A stretch of DNA of 23,496 nt from JBJXGF01 sp046153015 (GTDB lineage: Bacteria; Actinomycetota; Acidimicrobiia; Acidimicrobiales; CAIXPF01). The notes under the pieces were generated by a model. That model had not been told where the DNA came from, ran no database searches, and saw nothing but the letters and a program-made list of their open reading frames with translations. Positions 15,845 through 22,946 of this stretch are shown here, in pieces (position 1 is the first letter of the stretch; every line of letters starts with the position of its first letter). The DNA is taken from the NCBI GenBank assembly GCA_046153015.1, contig JBJXGF010000258.1, forward strand, positions 1-23,496. The letters run 5' to 3'. Position numbers and translations under genes: made by a program.

Positions 15845-15891
15845 AGACCCGGGCCCGGGCGGGGCCGCGCGCCTCGCCCGGGGCCGGGGCT
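15845..15891 (+). terminator. rho-independent-like terminator after the sigma factor gene
   Basis: Arms 15845-15861 and 15875-15891 pair at 15 of 17 positions around a 13-nt loop; the core is ccgggcg/cgcccgg. The short T-rich run gattta follows on the plus strand. It lies 12 bases past the stop and isolates the sigma gene from the flavodoxin. Confidence 0.65.
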
Positions 15892-15895
15892 CTGA

Positions 15896-15901
15896 TTTAC
15901 T
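15896..15901 (+). promoter_or_regulatory. possible -10 element for leaderless flavodoxin transcript
   Basis: The hexamer tttact ends 8 bases before the GTG start at 15910, and no Shine-Dalgarno lies between. This is the spacing expected when transcription starts at the first base of the codon, a common situation in actinobacteria. Confidence 0.35.
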
Positions 15902-15909
15902 CTCGGCCG

Positions 15910-16332
15910 GTGAACGTCGTCGTCATCTACGAAAGCCTCACAGGCAACACCCGGCGAGCCGCCGAGCTGATCGGCGGGGCGGCCAAGGCCGCCGGCGCCG
16001 AGGTGTCAGTCCGCTCGATCACCAACCTCGACCTCAACGAGCTGGCCCGGGCCGACGTGGTGTTCGTCGGCACCTGGGTCGACGGGCTGATCCTGCTCGG
16101 CCACCGCCCCGGGCGGGTCAAGCGCTTCTGGACGATGCCGGTGCTCGACGGCAAGCCCGTGGCCGCGTTCATGACCTACGCGATCAACCCCGGCGGGGCG
16201 CTGCGCAAGTTCGTGCGCGTGCTCGAGGGCGTGGGGGCCGAAGTGGTGGCCGCCCGCCAGTTCCGCCGGGACCGCGTCGAACGCGACGTCGCCCAGTTCG
16301 TGGCCGACGCATTCGGCCGAGTCCCGGTCTGA
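15910..16332 (+). CDS. flavodoxin-like protein
   Basis: This encodes 140 residues starting at GTG 15910. The N-terminal strand and phosphate loop MNVVVIYESLTGNTRRAAEL is the flavodoxin FMN-binding signature (loop at about residues 8-14). DVVFVGTWVDGLILLGHRPG is the second flavin-contacting loop, and KPVAAFMTYAINPGGALRKF the next strand. Flavodoxins carry one or two electrons in the cytoplasm to reductases. The length is normal. It stands alone after a terminator, with its own presumed leaderless promoter. Whether it exchanges electrons with a particular enzyme is unknown. Confidence 0.85.
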   Translation: MNVVVIYESLTGNTRRAAELIGGAAKAAGAEVSVRSITNLDLNELARADVVFVGTWVDGLILLGHRPGRVKRFWTMPVLDGKPVAAFMTYAINPGGALRKFVRVLEGVGAEVVAARQFRRDRVERDVAQFVADAFGRVPV

Positions 16333-16436
16333 GCAGAACCTGGACCCGGACCCTGGCCCGCGCCGGCGGGGGAGCGTCGATCCGCCTACTACGTCACCGC
16401 CGACACGATCACCGCCCTGGATTCCCCGACGGCCAA

Positions 16437-16556
16437 GTGAGCGGGCAGCGGGCGGGGATTCTGCCGGCTGCCCGCCCGCACGCCGAACTGGCCCGCATCC
16501 CCCTCGTCACCGCCGACCAAGCCTTCACCGCCTTCCCGGTCACCACCATCTGGTGA
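16437..16556 (+). pseudogene. remnant of a PIN-domain (VapC-type) toxin, C-terminus only
   Basis: The frame ending at 16556 reads ELARIPLVTADQAFTAFPV then TTIW-stop, which closely fits the C-terminal end of PIN-domain ribonucleases (LVTxDxxF with a catalytic Asp, then a final beta strand). The N-terminal two thirds, with the first catalytic Asp, are missing, and no antitoxin is visible. Upstream, 16387-16440 in another frame reads YYVTADTITALDSPTAK-stop, possibly further debris. The 16333-16712 stretch holds nothing else except a 9-bp stem (gcgggcagc 16441-16449 with gctgcccgc 16467-16475). Confidence 0.5.
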
Positions 16557-16712
16557 ACCCGAAACGACACGGTGCTTGAAGCTGCAGTGGCGGTGGTGAA
16601 GGTATCTCGGTCACAGCCGATCCGGCATCCGCAACGCGTTGACAGCGACGTCGCAGGCGGGAGAGGGGTGCGAGGCCCTCAACCGGCACGGCCCTCGGGA
16701 CAGGCCGTTTCC

Positions 16713-17207
16713 TTATTCGGTGCAGGGTTCTGTGGCTTGTAGATGTGTGTTCAGTTTGTTGGCGATCCGGGTGAGATCCGTGATGTCGGTGTGGTCGAGG
16801 GGGTCGATGATCCAGCGTCGCACGCGTTGGGCGTGGGGGAGCGCGGCTTGTTCGAGGAGTTCGCGGCCTCGCGGTGTGAGCTGTGCGATGCGAGCTCGTT
16901 GGTCGGTCGGGTCGATTCGCTTGGCGACGAGGCCGGCGGCTTTGAGCCGGTTGACCCGGTGGGTGATGCAGCTCGAGGTGTCGTCGATGCGCTCGGCGAG
17001 GCCGCGTAGGCGGAGCCCGTCTGGCGCGTTGGAGAGGTGGTGGAGCATCTCGTAGTCGCGGCCGGTGATTCCGTCGTGGCGGCGGAGCGCGTTGTCGCTC
17101 AGGGTGATGATTCGCGCGGACAGTTTGATGAGGTTGACCCACGCTGCAAGCTCGTTGTCGTCGAGCCAGTCTGTGTCGTTCGGTGGTGGGTGCTGCTCCG
17201 TGTTCAC
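16713..17207 (-). CDS. MarR family transcriptional regulator
   Basis: This encodes 164 residues from a GTG at 17207. The winged helix-turn-helix is clear: GLRLRGLAERIDDTSSCITH (recognition helix), RVNRLKAAGLVAKRIDPTDQ (wing lead) and RARIAQLTPRGRELLEQAA. The N-terminal dimer helix contains LAAWVNLIKLSARIITLSDN. MarR proteins bind palindromic operators as dimers and release on binding phenolic or oxidising ligands. The GTG overlaps the stop of the upstream questin-oxidase-like gene as GTGA, so the regulator is the second gene of that operon and may control it from the divergent region at 18036-18058. No other start fits as well. Confidence 0.88.
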   Translation of the reverse strand: MNTEQHPPPNDTDWLDDNELAAWVNLIKLSARIITLSDNALRRHDGITGRDYEMLHHLSNAPDGLRLRGLAERIDDTSSCITHRVNRLKAAGLVAKRIDPTDQRARIAQLTPRGRELLEQAALPHAQRVRRWIIDPLDHTDITDLTRIANKLNTHLQATEPCTE

Positions 17208-18024
17208 CGGGCCAGCATGGCCGCTGCGGCGTCGAGGAACACGACGTCGCCTGTCAGCGTGTGTCCACGCAGCGCGGCCTCGATCAGTTTGGCGGGGTGG
17301 GCGTCCCAGCGCTGGGCGAGGCGTGCGATGGCGGCCGGGTCGGGCGTCGGCGTCGGCTCGCCGGCGCGGGCTGGGGGCTGGCCGTGCCCGTGGTGGGTGC
17401 GCGCGAACGCGGCGGCGGCGCGTGCGTGGATGGACTCGTCGACATGCTCGGCGAGCAGGAGGAACGCCATCGGCGCGGTGACTGCGTGGAGGGTGAAGAT
17501 CGTCGGTTTGGCGGCGAACGCGCCGGCGCCGCGCCGAGCGGCGTCGAGCACCACGGCCAGCGGTGCAGCGGTTGTCGCGGTGTCGGCCTCGGGTTGGGGG
17601 GCGCCGGCCGGCACGAGCGCCCACGCGACCCAGGACGCGAGTCCGGCGGCGAGCTCGGCGCGGCGAGGCTGGTCATCGACGCCTTGGAGGGAGCGGACGG
17701 CGTGGGCGGTGCGGATCAGGCCGTGGAAGAGGTGCGCGTCGAGCTGGTCGACCACGAGGCGACGTGGCGTTGGACCACCTTGGGCCAGGCCTCGTCGGCG
17801 AGTTCGTGCTCGATGGTCTGGCGGTGGGCGGCCATGGGTGAGCCGGCGGGCAGGGCCGTCGGTCGGTGCTGCCCGGCCCAGGCCACGACGGCTGCGGGAT
17901 CGACGCCCAGGCTGAGCAAGGCCTCGGCGCCCATGGGGACGTGCTCGGCGAAGCCGTTGGGCAGCTCCGGATTCGACCGGGCGAAACGCTCGAGCACGGT
18001 CGTCAGCGCGTCCTGGCGTTCCAT
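17204..18024 (-). pseudogene. questin oxidase-like (DUF4243) gene, split by a frameshift
   Basis: The first half is read from the ATG at 18024 (MERQDALTTVLERFARSNPE ... HELADEAWPKVVQRHV) and the second in another frame (LVVDQLDAHLFHGLIRTAHA ... to the stop at 17204). Both halves match one family, questin oxidase-like proteins; FHGLIRTAHA is a hallmark. Joining them needs a one-base change between about 17755 and 17785, as if one base were missing. Total length would be about 273 residues. The fungal namesake is a Baeyer-Villiger-type oxidase of anthraquinones; bacterial roles are unclear. The codon bias of the second half is intact, so this may be a sequencing error or a recent mutation. No obvious slippery heptamer was seen, so programmed frameshifting is unlikely. 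Confidence 0.75.
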
Positions 18025-18035
18025 ACAACCACACG

Positions 18036-18058
18036 ATACTAGAACATTCAGGTAATGT
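18036..18058. promoter_or_regulatory. divergent promoter region with palindromic operator
   Basis: The dyad acattcaggtaatgt (18044-18058) has 5-bp arms around 5 bases. It is flanked by TAGTAT on the minus strand (18041-18036), a good -10 for the gene starting at 18024, and it includes TAATGT on the plus strand (18053-18058), which ends 7 bases before a GTG at 18066. MarR regulators commonly bind such divergent sites, so the gene product of 16713-17207 is the obvious candidate. Confidence 0.45.
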
Positions 18059-18612
18059 CCTTGCCGTGACCGAGGTAGCCACTCGACGGGTTGACTCGCT
18101 CGGCCCAGCCATCACAGCGGCGCCCAACGGGCCCCCGATCGCGAGCCGCCGGGCGCCCCTGCACCAGCGCCGCTGCGTGCGGAGCGAGCACGGCGAGGGG
18201 CGCCGACGACGAGCGATCTGCGACGCCGGGCGGCGCCGGGCGCACCGTGGTCCACGACCACTCGATCCGTGTGGACGCTGGCGTCTGTGGCACGAGGATC
18301 AGCAATGTGTGGGAGCAGGTGGCCAAACCGACGACCCGGCGATCCGTCCCTCGGTGATCGGAGTGCCCGCAGGATGCGTGTCCGGCGTGTTGACCTGCCG
18401 CTTGGACGGCGACGACGCGGAGCCTTGTCGGCCAAGACGATCCCGGCTGCCGCGCACCGGTTGCGGTGGGCGACCGGCATCCCGATTGCGATGTTCGACA
18501 GCGCCGTGCTGGCGCGCAACCGCGTGACGCACTCCCGCCACGGCGCCTCGGCGAGCAAACCGCGGTGCGACGGCGGCCACACGGAAGCCGAGTTCAGAGA
18601 TTGCTCAGCGCC
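18059..18612. other. 554 bases without a supported gene; possible decayed divergent gene
   Basis: A frame from GTG 18066 (VTEVATRRVDSLGPAITAAP) stays open to 18527 and begins with ideal leaderless spacing, but beyond about 30 residues its composition (Arg/Pro/Cys-rich) looks like out-of-frame reading. The other frames are no better, and I recognise no family in any of them. The best reading is a decayed or repeatedly frameshifted gene divergent from the MarR operon, but ordinary spacer DNA cannot be excluded. Confidence 0.35.
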
Positions 18613-20478
18613 GTGAAGCCGGCAACGGCGCGCCAAGGGGCCCGAGCGGGCGCCGGGAAACAGATCTTGCCGCTGTTCCGCCCGCATCGCACGCGGGTGG
18701 CTGTGACCGTCGGCATGGTGCTGGCGGGTGCTGCGGTAGGTGTGGTCAACCCGCTGCTGATCAAACGGATCTTCGACACGGGCCTGTTCCCCCCCGGCGG
18801 CCCCGACCTCGGTCGGGTCTGGTTCCTGGCTGTGCTGATGATCGTCTTCGCGGCGCTTGGGTCGGTGCTGGGCCTCGCCCAGACGTGGCTCAGCAACCAA
18901 GTGGGCCAGCAGATCCTGCGAGAGCTGCGGGTCAAGCTGTTCGACCACCTCCAACGCCTCCCATTGGCGTTCTTCACGAGCACGCGCACCGGCGAGATCC
19001 AGAGCCGCCTCACCAACGATGTGGCCGGAGTGCAGGGTGTGCTCACATCCACGTTCAGCTCGGTGCTGTACAACGTCGTGACGTTCCTCTCCGCGCTGGT
19101 CGCGATGGTGGCGTTGTCGTGGCAGCTGACTGTGATCGCGGTGGCGACGGTGCCGCTGTTCTTTGGGCTTAGCCGCTGGGTCGGCGAGCGCCGCCGCCGG
19201 GTCGCTGCGAGCACCCAGGAGCGGATGGCCGAGCTGACGGTCGTGACCGAGGAGTCGCTGTCGGTGTCCGGTGTGCTGCTGTCCAAGGTGTACCACCGCC
19301 ACCGCGATCAGCGGCTCCGCTTCGACGAGGACAACCGCCTGATGGCCGACCTACAGGTGCGCCAGCAGGTCATTTCGAACGCGTTCTTCTACGCCATCCA
19401 GGTGTTCCTCGGCGCCTCGCCGGCCATCGTCTACCTCGTCGCCGCCTACCTGCTGCGCAGCGACAGCGGTATCACGGCGGGCACGGTGGTGGCGTTCACG
19501 ACGCTGCAGACGCGGCTGTACTTTCCGGTCGCGCAGCTGTTGCAGGTCTCTGTCGAGCTGCGCTCGTCGCTGGCGTACTTCGACCGAATCTTCGAGTACC
19601 TGGCCATCGAGCCGTCGATCGTGGACGCTCCCGATGCGCTCCATCCCGCCAAGGCCGACGTGGCCGGCCGGGTCGAACTGCGCAACGTTCGGTTCCGCTA
19701 CGACCCGGATGGTGAGCACTGGAGCCTCGACGGCGTGTCGCTCGTGGTCGAACCAGGTCAGCTCGCGGCGCTCGTCGGGCCGTCCGGCGCCGGTAAGACG
19801 ACCATCGGCTACCTGCTCGCCCGCTTGTACGAACCGGAGGCCGGCCAAGTGCTGATCGACGGGATCGACCTGCGACAGCTCTCCCACAGCGCGATCAGCG
19901 AATCGGTGGGCTTCGTCACCCAGGAGAACTACCTGTTCCACGCCACGATCGCGGAGAACCTGCGTTACGCTCGGCCCGACGCGACCGACGACGACCTCGT
20001 CGACGCCTGCCGCCAGGCGGCGATCCACGAGCGGATCAGCGAGTTCCCCGACGGCTACGCGACCGTGGTCGGCGAGCGCGGCTACCGGCTCTCGGGCGGC
20101 GAGAAGCAGCGCCTCGCGATCGCCCGAGCCATCCTGCACGACCCCAAGATCCTGATCTTGGACGAGGCCACGTCCGCCCTCGACACCACAAGCGAGCGGC
20201 TCGTGCAGGAGGCGCTCGCTCGGCTGATGGCCGGCCGCACGACGATCGCCATCGCCCACCGGCTGTCCACCATCCAAGCCGCCGCTGTCATCTACGGCAT
20301 CGACGGCGGCCGCGTCGTCGAAGCCGGCACCCACGACGACCTGTTGGCAAGCGGAGGGTTGTACGCCCAGCTCTACCGGGAACAGTTCGGCGGCGGACTC
20401 GTCGAGTGCCGGACCGCCGACGGCGTGCGCCTCGTCAACGGCGCTGTCATGCCACTGCACGAAGTCAACGCCACGTAG
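18613..20478 (+). CDS. ABC transporter, fused permease and ATPase (exporter type)
   Basis: This encodes 621 residues from a GTG at 18613. The N-terminal half has six predicted membrane helices (first near VAVTVGMVLAGAAVGVVNPL; others near VWFLAVLMIVFAALGSVLGL and VVTFLSALVAMVALSWQLTV) with the exporter coupling-region text LPLAFFTSTRTGEIQSRLTN. The ATPase half has Walker A GPSGAGKTT (about 389-397), Q-loop TQENYLF, signature LSGGEKQRLAIARAI (about 492), Walker B ILILDEATSALD (about 513) and H-loop AIAHRLSTI. It would work as a homodimer or with a second half-transporter to export lipids, drugs or peptides. The open frame extends upstream to 18466 but that part lacks homology. No partner gene is adjacent. 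A short C-terminal extension (GGGLVECRTADGVRLVNGAV) follows the ATPase and, from memory, is shared by close relatives. Confidence 0.92.
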   Translation: MKPATARQGARAGAGKQILPLFRPHRTRVAVTVGMVLAGAAVGVVNPLLIKRIFDTGLFPPGGPDLGRVWFLAVLMIVFAALGSVLGLAQTWLSNQVGQQILRELRVKLFDHLQRLPLAFFTSTRTGEIQSRLTNDVAGVQGVLTSTFSSVLYNVVTFLSALVAMVALSWQLTVIAVATVPLFFGLSRWVGERRRRVAASTQERMAELTVVTEESLSVSGVLLSKVYHRHRDQRLRFDEDNRLMADLQVRQQVISNAFFYAIQVFLGASPAIVYLVAAYLLRSDSGITAGTVVAFTTLQTRLYFPVAQLLQVSVELRSSLAYFDRIFEYLAIEPSIVDAPDALHPAKADVAGRVELRNVRFRYDPDGEHWSLDGVSLVVEPGQLAALVGPSGAGKTTIGYLLARLYEPEAGQVLIDGIDLRQLSHSAISESVGFVTQENYLFHATIAENLRYARPDATDDDLVDACRQAAIHERISEFPDGYATVVGERGYRLSGGEKQRLAIARAILHDPKILILDEATSALDTTSERLVQEALARLMAGRTTIAIAHRLSTIQAAAVIYGIDGGRVVEAGTHDDLLASGGLYAQLYREQFGGGLVECRTADGVRLVNGAVMPLHEVNAT

Positions 20479-20751
20479 GGATGCTCGGGCACCTGTACTG
20501 CACCAGAGCCAGTGGAGGGCCACGCGCCGCCCGGCTGCCCACTGGGAATCACGGCTGAGTTGATCGGGGGCAGCGGACCCTGGACCGACGGACGCTGACC
20601 ATCGTCTTGACCTGGCGCGAGGCGGGGCCCGGATGGCCGAGAGCTTCAGCTCGACCCTCGAGCACGAACTGCTGTCCCGACAGCGGCTCACCACCAAGAA
20701 CCACGCCCGCACCTCGCCATTCGGCGAGCAGTGGCGTGCTGGATTCGGGAC
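20479..20751. other. intergenic, convergent, with two weak hairpins
   Basis: No gene is supported. ccagtgg (20509-20515) pairs with ccactgg (20539-20545) just after the ABC gene. ctcgcc (20713-20718) pairs with ggcgag (20723-20728) around a 4-nt loop, 24 bases past the presumed DoxX stop. Either could end transcription. The minus-strand frame open through here is only the read-through of the frameshifted DoxX gene. Confidence 0.4.
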
Positions 20752-21103
20752 TCATGACGAGGCGATGCGGACGACGACGGTCACGACGGCCATTGCGCCC
20801 CAGCGCGATGGCGGGAGGTGCATGGGCGATGTCCTTCGCGCGCACGTGCGTGACGACGGCGCCTGCCATCAACGCTGCCAGGCCGATACCGGCGGCAGCG
20901 CCGAGCGGGGCGACGCCGAGGCCGAGCAACAGACCTGCTGCGCCCGCGATCTCCAAGGCGCCAATGGCACGCCAGCGTGCCGCTGACACGCCAAGTGTGT
21001 CGCGCTGGGCGACTGACTGAGACGCGTTCGCCAGCTTCGACCCGCCTGCTCCGATGAAGGCAACGGCCAGCAGGATGCTGAGCACCAGGGCAGCGATGAA
21101 CAT
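20752..21103 (-). pseudogene. DoxX-like membrane protein gene with a one-base frameshift
   Basis: The ATG at 21103, preceded by GAGGAG, opens a four-helix DoxX-like protein: MFIAALVLSILLAVAFIGAG, then GVSAARWRAIGALEIAGAAG, LLGLGVAPLGAAAGIGLAAL and AGAVVTHVRAKD. At the end the frame breaks: after PPAIALG the next helix is found only one frame over (AMAVVTVVVRIASS, stop at 20754-20752). The switch lies at a run of four G on the minus strand (20801-20798); with three G the protein would be a normal 116 residues. Unrepaired, translation runs to 20549 with a junk tail. DoxX-like proteins are inner-membrane components linked to thiol/oxidative stress in actinobacteria. The gene has its own operator copy upstream. 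Confidence 0.75.
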
Positions 21104-21115
21104 GACGCTCCTCGA

Positions 21116-21135
21116 ATAGTAGTTCCGTTCAGAAC
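21116..21135 (-). promoter_or_regulatory. MarR-type operator plus -10 for the DoxX-like gene
   Basis: The dyad gttccgttcagaac (21122-21135) fits GTTCYG-N2-CRGAAC. On the minus strand it is followed at once by TACTAT (21121-21116), a good -10, then by the GAGGAG RBS and the ATG at 21103. The pirin remnant's stop codon (21131-21129) lies inside the operator. Confidence 0.6.
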
Positions 21136-21401
21136 AGTAGAGACCCGCCCGGAACGATCAGTGAGAGATCAGCTGCCGGCTCACACAACAGTGCGGCGGG
21201 TTCAACGTCGGCGTCGGTGTTCATCACGAACGGTCCTCGACAGCAGACGGGTTCACGGATCGGCAAGCCGCCGAACACGAACGCGCGGCTCGGTTGAGCG
21301 GCAGTGATCTCGTGGGCGCCCGTCTCGGGATCACGTACTGCGAGCTGGCCGGACGCGATCGACATGTGACCGGCAGTCACCGAGCCGTCGAGCAGATACC
21401 A
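21129..21401 (-). pseudogene. pirin C-terminal fragment
   Basis: The frame directly after the TGA of the Rv2466c-like gene reads WYLLDGSVTAGHMSIASGQL, then AFVFGGLPIREPVCCRGPFVMNT (quoted in part: GGLPIREPV, GPFVMNT), which is the C-terminal cupin half of pirin. Full pirins have about 230-300 residues with metal-binding His in the N-terminal cupin; here only about 90 residues remain and the metal site is absent. There is no RBS and no good start (GTG at 21380 or an internal ATG are possible). It reads in the same frame as the preceding gene, separated by that one stop codon. Pirins with quercetinase activity or redox-sensor roles fit the theme of this cluster. Confidence 0.65.
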
Positions 21402-22040
21402 TCACGAGCTCACGTGCGGGGTGAGCGAGGCGTCGAGCTCGAGATGCAGCCCCCGGGCCTGCTTGACCTCCGACACCGCATCGATCTTGAGAAAGGCCAC
21501 CGTCGTGCGCCACAGATCCGATGCCTGTCCCAACGACACCTCGGCAGTGAGGACCGGACCGAAGGCGCCGCGCACCCGACCGTCATCGAACTCGACCGCG
21601 ACGACGGGTGATCCGAGCCGCGGCCCTGACAGCTCCTGCGCCCGCTTGGATGACGCCTCAATCGCGTCGTCAAGAGGCCCGCCGGTCTCGACCCCGGCCG
21701 CCGGCCCGAGCCCCACTTCCGACGCGACGGCGTGGGCCAGCTCGGCGATTGGTGGTTCCAGCTCGTCGTGCACGCGGCGACCAAGTGCCTCGTAGTACCG
21801 GCGGACATCGTGTCCTCGGCCCAGATCGTTCAACCGGGCCACGATCCGCAGAGCAGCCGTTGACATCTGTGCGCCCCGTCGGTATGCCTCGGGCACCGGC
21901 CCGCCCTCGAGGAGCAGCTCCAACTTGAACGGCAGCCACTGGACCGGAACCGCTTCGTGATCGGCCACCTGGAACAGCCACCGAGCCGTCTTCCACGTCC
22001 ACGGACACCCGGGATCGAAGAACAGCATCGCTGACTTCAC
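21402..22040 (-). CDS. DsbA-family thioredoxin-fold protein, Rv2466c (mycothiol-dependent nitroreductase)-like
   Basis: This encodes 212 residues from a GTG at 22040 (VKSAMLFFDPGCPWTWKTAR). It aligns along its whole length, as I recall it, with M. tuberculosis Rv2466c: FFDPGCPW at the start, PEAYRRGAQM, YYEALGRRVHDE, and near the end FGPVLTAEVSLGQASDLW. Rv2466c is a mycothiol-linked reductase with an active-site CPWC; here the motif is CPWT (Cys12 kept, second Cys replaced by Thr), so a monothiol mechanism is likely. In-frame starts upstream (TTG 22109, GTG 22073) are unlikely since they would lie in or before the operators. Role inferred: reduction of nitro or quinone electrophiles. It is divergent from the MarR gene. 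Confidence 0.82.
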   Translation of the reverse strand: MKSAMLFFDPGCPWTWKTARWLFQVADHEAVPVQWLPFKLELLLEGGPVPEAYRRGAQMSTAALRIVARLNDLGRGHDVRRYYEALGRRVHDELEPPIAELAHAVASEVGLGPAAGVETGGPLDDAIEASSKRAQELSGPRLGSPVVAVEFDDGRVRGAFGPVLTAEVSLGQASDLWRTTVAFLKIDAVSEVKQARGLHLELDASLTPHVSS

Positions 22041-22064
22041 GCCCGCTCGCTCGACTTCCAGATC

Positions 22065-22099
22065 GTTCTGCACGGAACCATAGTAGTTCTGCTCGGAAC
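22065..22099. promoter_or_regulatory. tandem MarR-type operators in the divergent promoter
   Basis: Two dyads, gttctgcacggaac (22065-22078) and gttctgctcggaac (22086-22099), differ at one position, are in the same orientation, and have centres exactly 21 bp apart (two helical turns). Between them lies TACTAT on the minus strand (22085-22080), the likely -10 of the Rv2466c-like gene. Bound dimers would cover that promoter and flank the divergent MarR promoter. Confidence 0.65.
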
Positions 22100-22122
22100 T
22101 AACCTGCAACCTCGGCGCCCGC

Positions 22123-22128
22123 TACCAT
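22123..22128 (+). promoter_or_regulatory. possible -10 element for leaderless MarR transcript
   Basis: The hexamer taccat ends 7 bases before the GTG at 22136 with no Shine-Dalgarno in between, which suits a leaderless start. It lies 23 bases from the nearest operator. Confidence 0.35.
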
Positions 22129-22135
22129 CCATGAG

Positions 22136-22660
22136 GTGGGAGCCCAGGACACCACACGGGCCAAGCTGCCCGGGCATGACCTCGAGCTGTGGAAGGCCTT
22201 CATGCGGGTCAGTCAACTGCTGCCCTCGGCGCTCGACGATGCGCTCCGCGGCATGGGCGAGACGCTGCCGCGCTATGAGATCCTCGCCGTGCTGGCCAGC
22301 AATGCGGCCGGGCTGCGCATGAGCGAGCTCGGCCGGCTCGCGCTGGTGTCCAAACCGCGGCTATCGGTTCATGTCGGCGAGCTCCTCAACGAGGGGCTCG
22401 TTGAGCGAGGCCCTGACAAGACTGACGGACGCGCAGTCGTCGTCACGATCACCAGGGCGGGGCGCCGCCACCTCACCCGTCTGGCCCCAGACCACGTGCG
22501 CCAGGCCCGCGACCTCGTGATCGACTGCATCCCACCCGCCGACCGCCCCGTCGTGCTGCGATCGCTGGCAGCGATCCTGCTCGCCCTTGGCGACACCTGG
22601 CAGCCTGGCGCCGACACCCTGAGCGAGCGGCTTTCACCGATCCACCGCTCGGTGTCGTAG
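22136..22660 (+). CDS. MarR family transcriptional regulator, probable regulator of the redox cluster
   Basis: This encodes 174 residues from a GTG at 22136; the ATG at 22131 is in another frame. The dimer helix is LPGHDLELWKAFMRVSQLLP; the winged helix-turn-helix runs through LPRYEILAVLASNAAGLRMS, ELGRLALVSKPRLSVHVGEL and LVERGPDKTDGRAVVVTITR. A lone Cys in IDCIPPADRP near residue 128 could matter for redox sensing but is not at a known sensor position. The gene is divergent from the Rv2466c-like gene across tandem dyads that recur at DoxX and isochorismatase, so it is the natural candidate to bind them. Ligand unknown; electrophiles or quinones are inferred from the targets. Confidence 0.88.
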   Translation: MGAQDTTRAKLPGHDLELWKAFMRVSQLLPSALDDALRGMGETLPRYEILAVLASNAAGLRMSELGRLALVSKPRLSVHVGELLNEGLVERGPDKTDGRAVVVTITRAGRRHLTRLAPDHVRQARDLVIDCIPPADRPVVLRSLAAILLALGDTWQPGADTLSERLSPIHRSVS

Positions 22661-22946
22661 GGCTTCCGCACGACGAGGCGCTGGAACTTCGGGTGCATGT
22701 CGGTGAGAAACGTGTCGGCGACCACCCCTACACACAACTCACCCGCACACCTGGTCGCCCGAGGTGATCGCCATCCACTCCGCTAGATCGCGGCTGCGTG
22801 CTTGGTCGACCGTAGATCCCATCCCCCCAACGCCCCAACGTTCTCCAACAGGAACGGGCGCGCCGCCGACCGCTCGGCTCCAAGCGTCACCTCGCCTGCG
22901 TTTGGAAGGTCGCCGGAATACCTCGCCTATCAACTTGGTTGCAGCG
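22661..22946. other. intergenic, no recognised gene
   Basis: I see no supported gene. A minus-strand stretch at about 22660-22725 reads VADTFLTDMHPKFQRLVVRK, which looks protein-like and could be debris of an unidentified gene, but it runs on into the antisense of the MarR gene and has no start. The rest is lower in GC than the metabolic block and shows no repeats. Confidence 0.35.

Noticed and set aside
17716..17785. Programmed -1 frameshifting in the questin-oxidase-like gene
   Set aside because: No X-XXY-YYZ slippery site or strong downstream hairpin is visible; mutation or read error is simpler.
20600..20720. A tRNA-like stretch (gcccggatggccgagagctt)
   Set aside because: It has a D-arm-like string but no acceptor pairing, no TTCGA T-loop and no CCA-side match.
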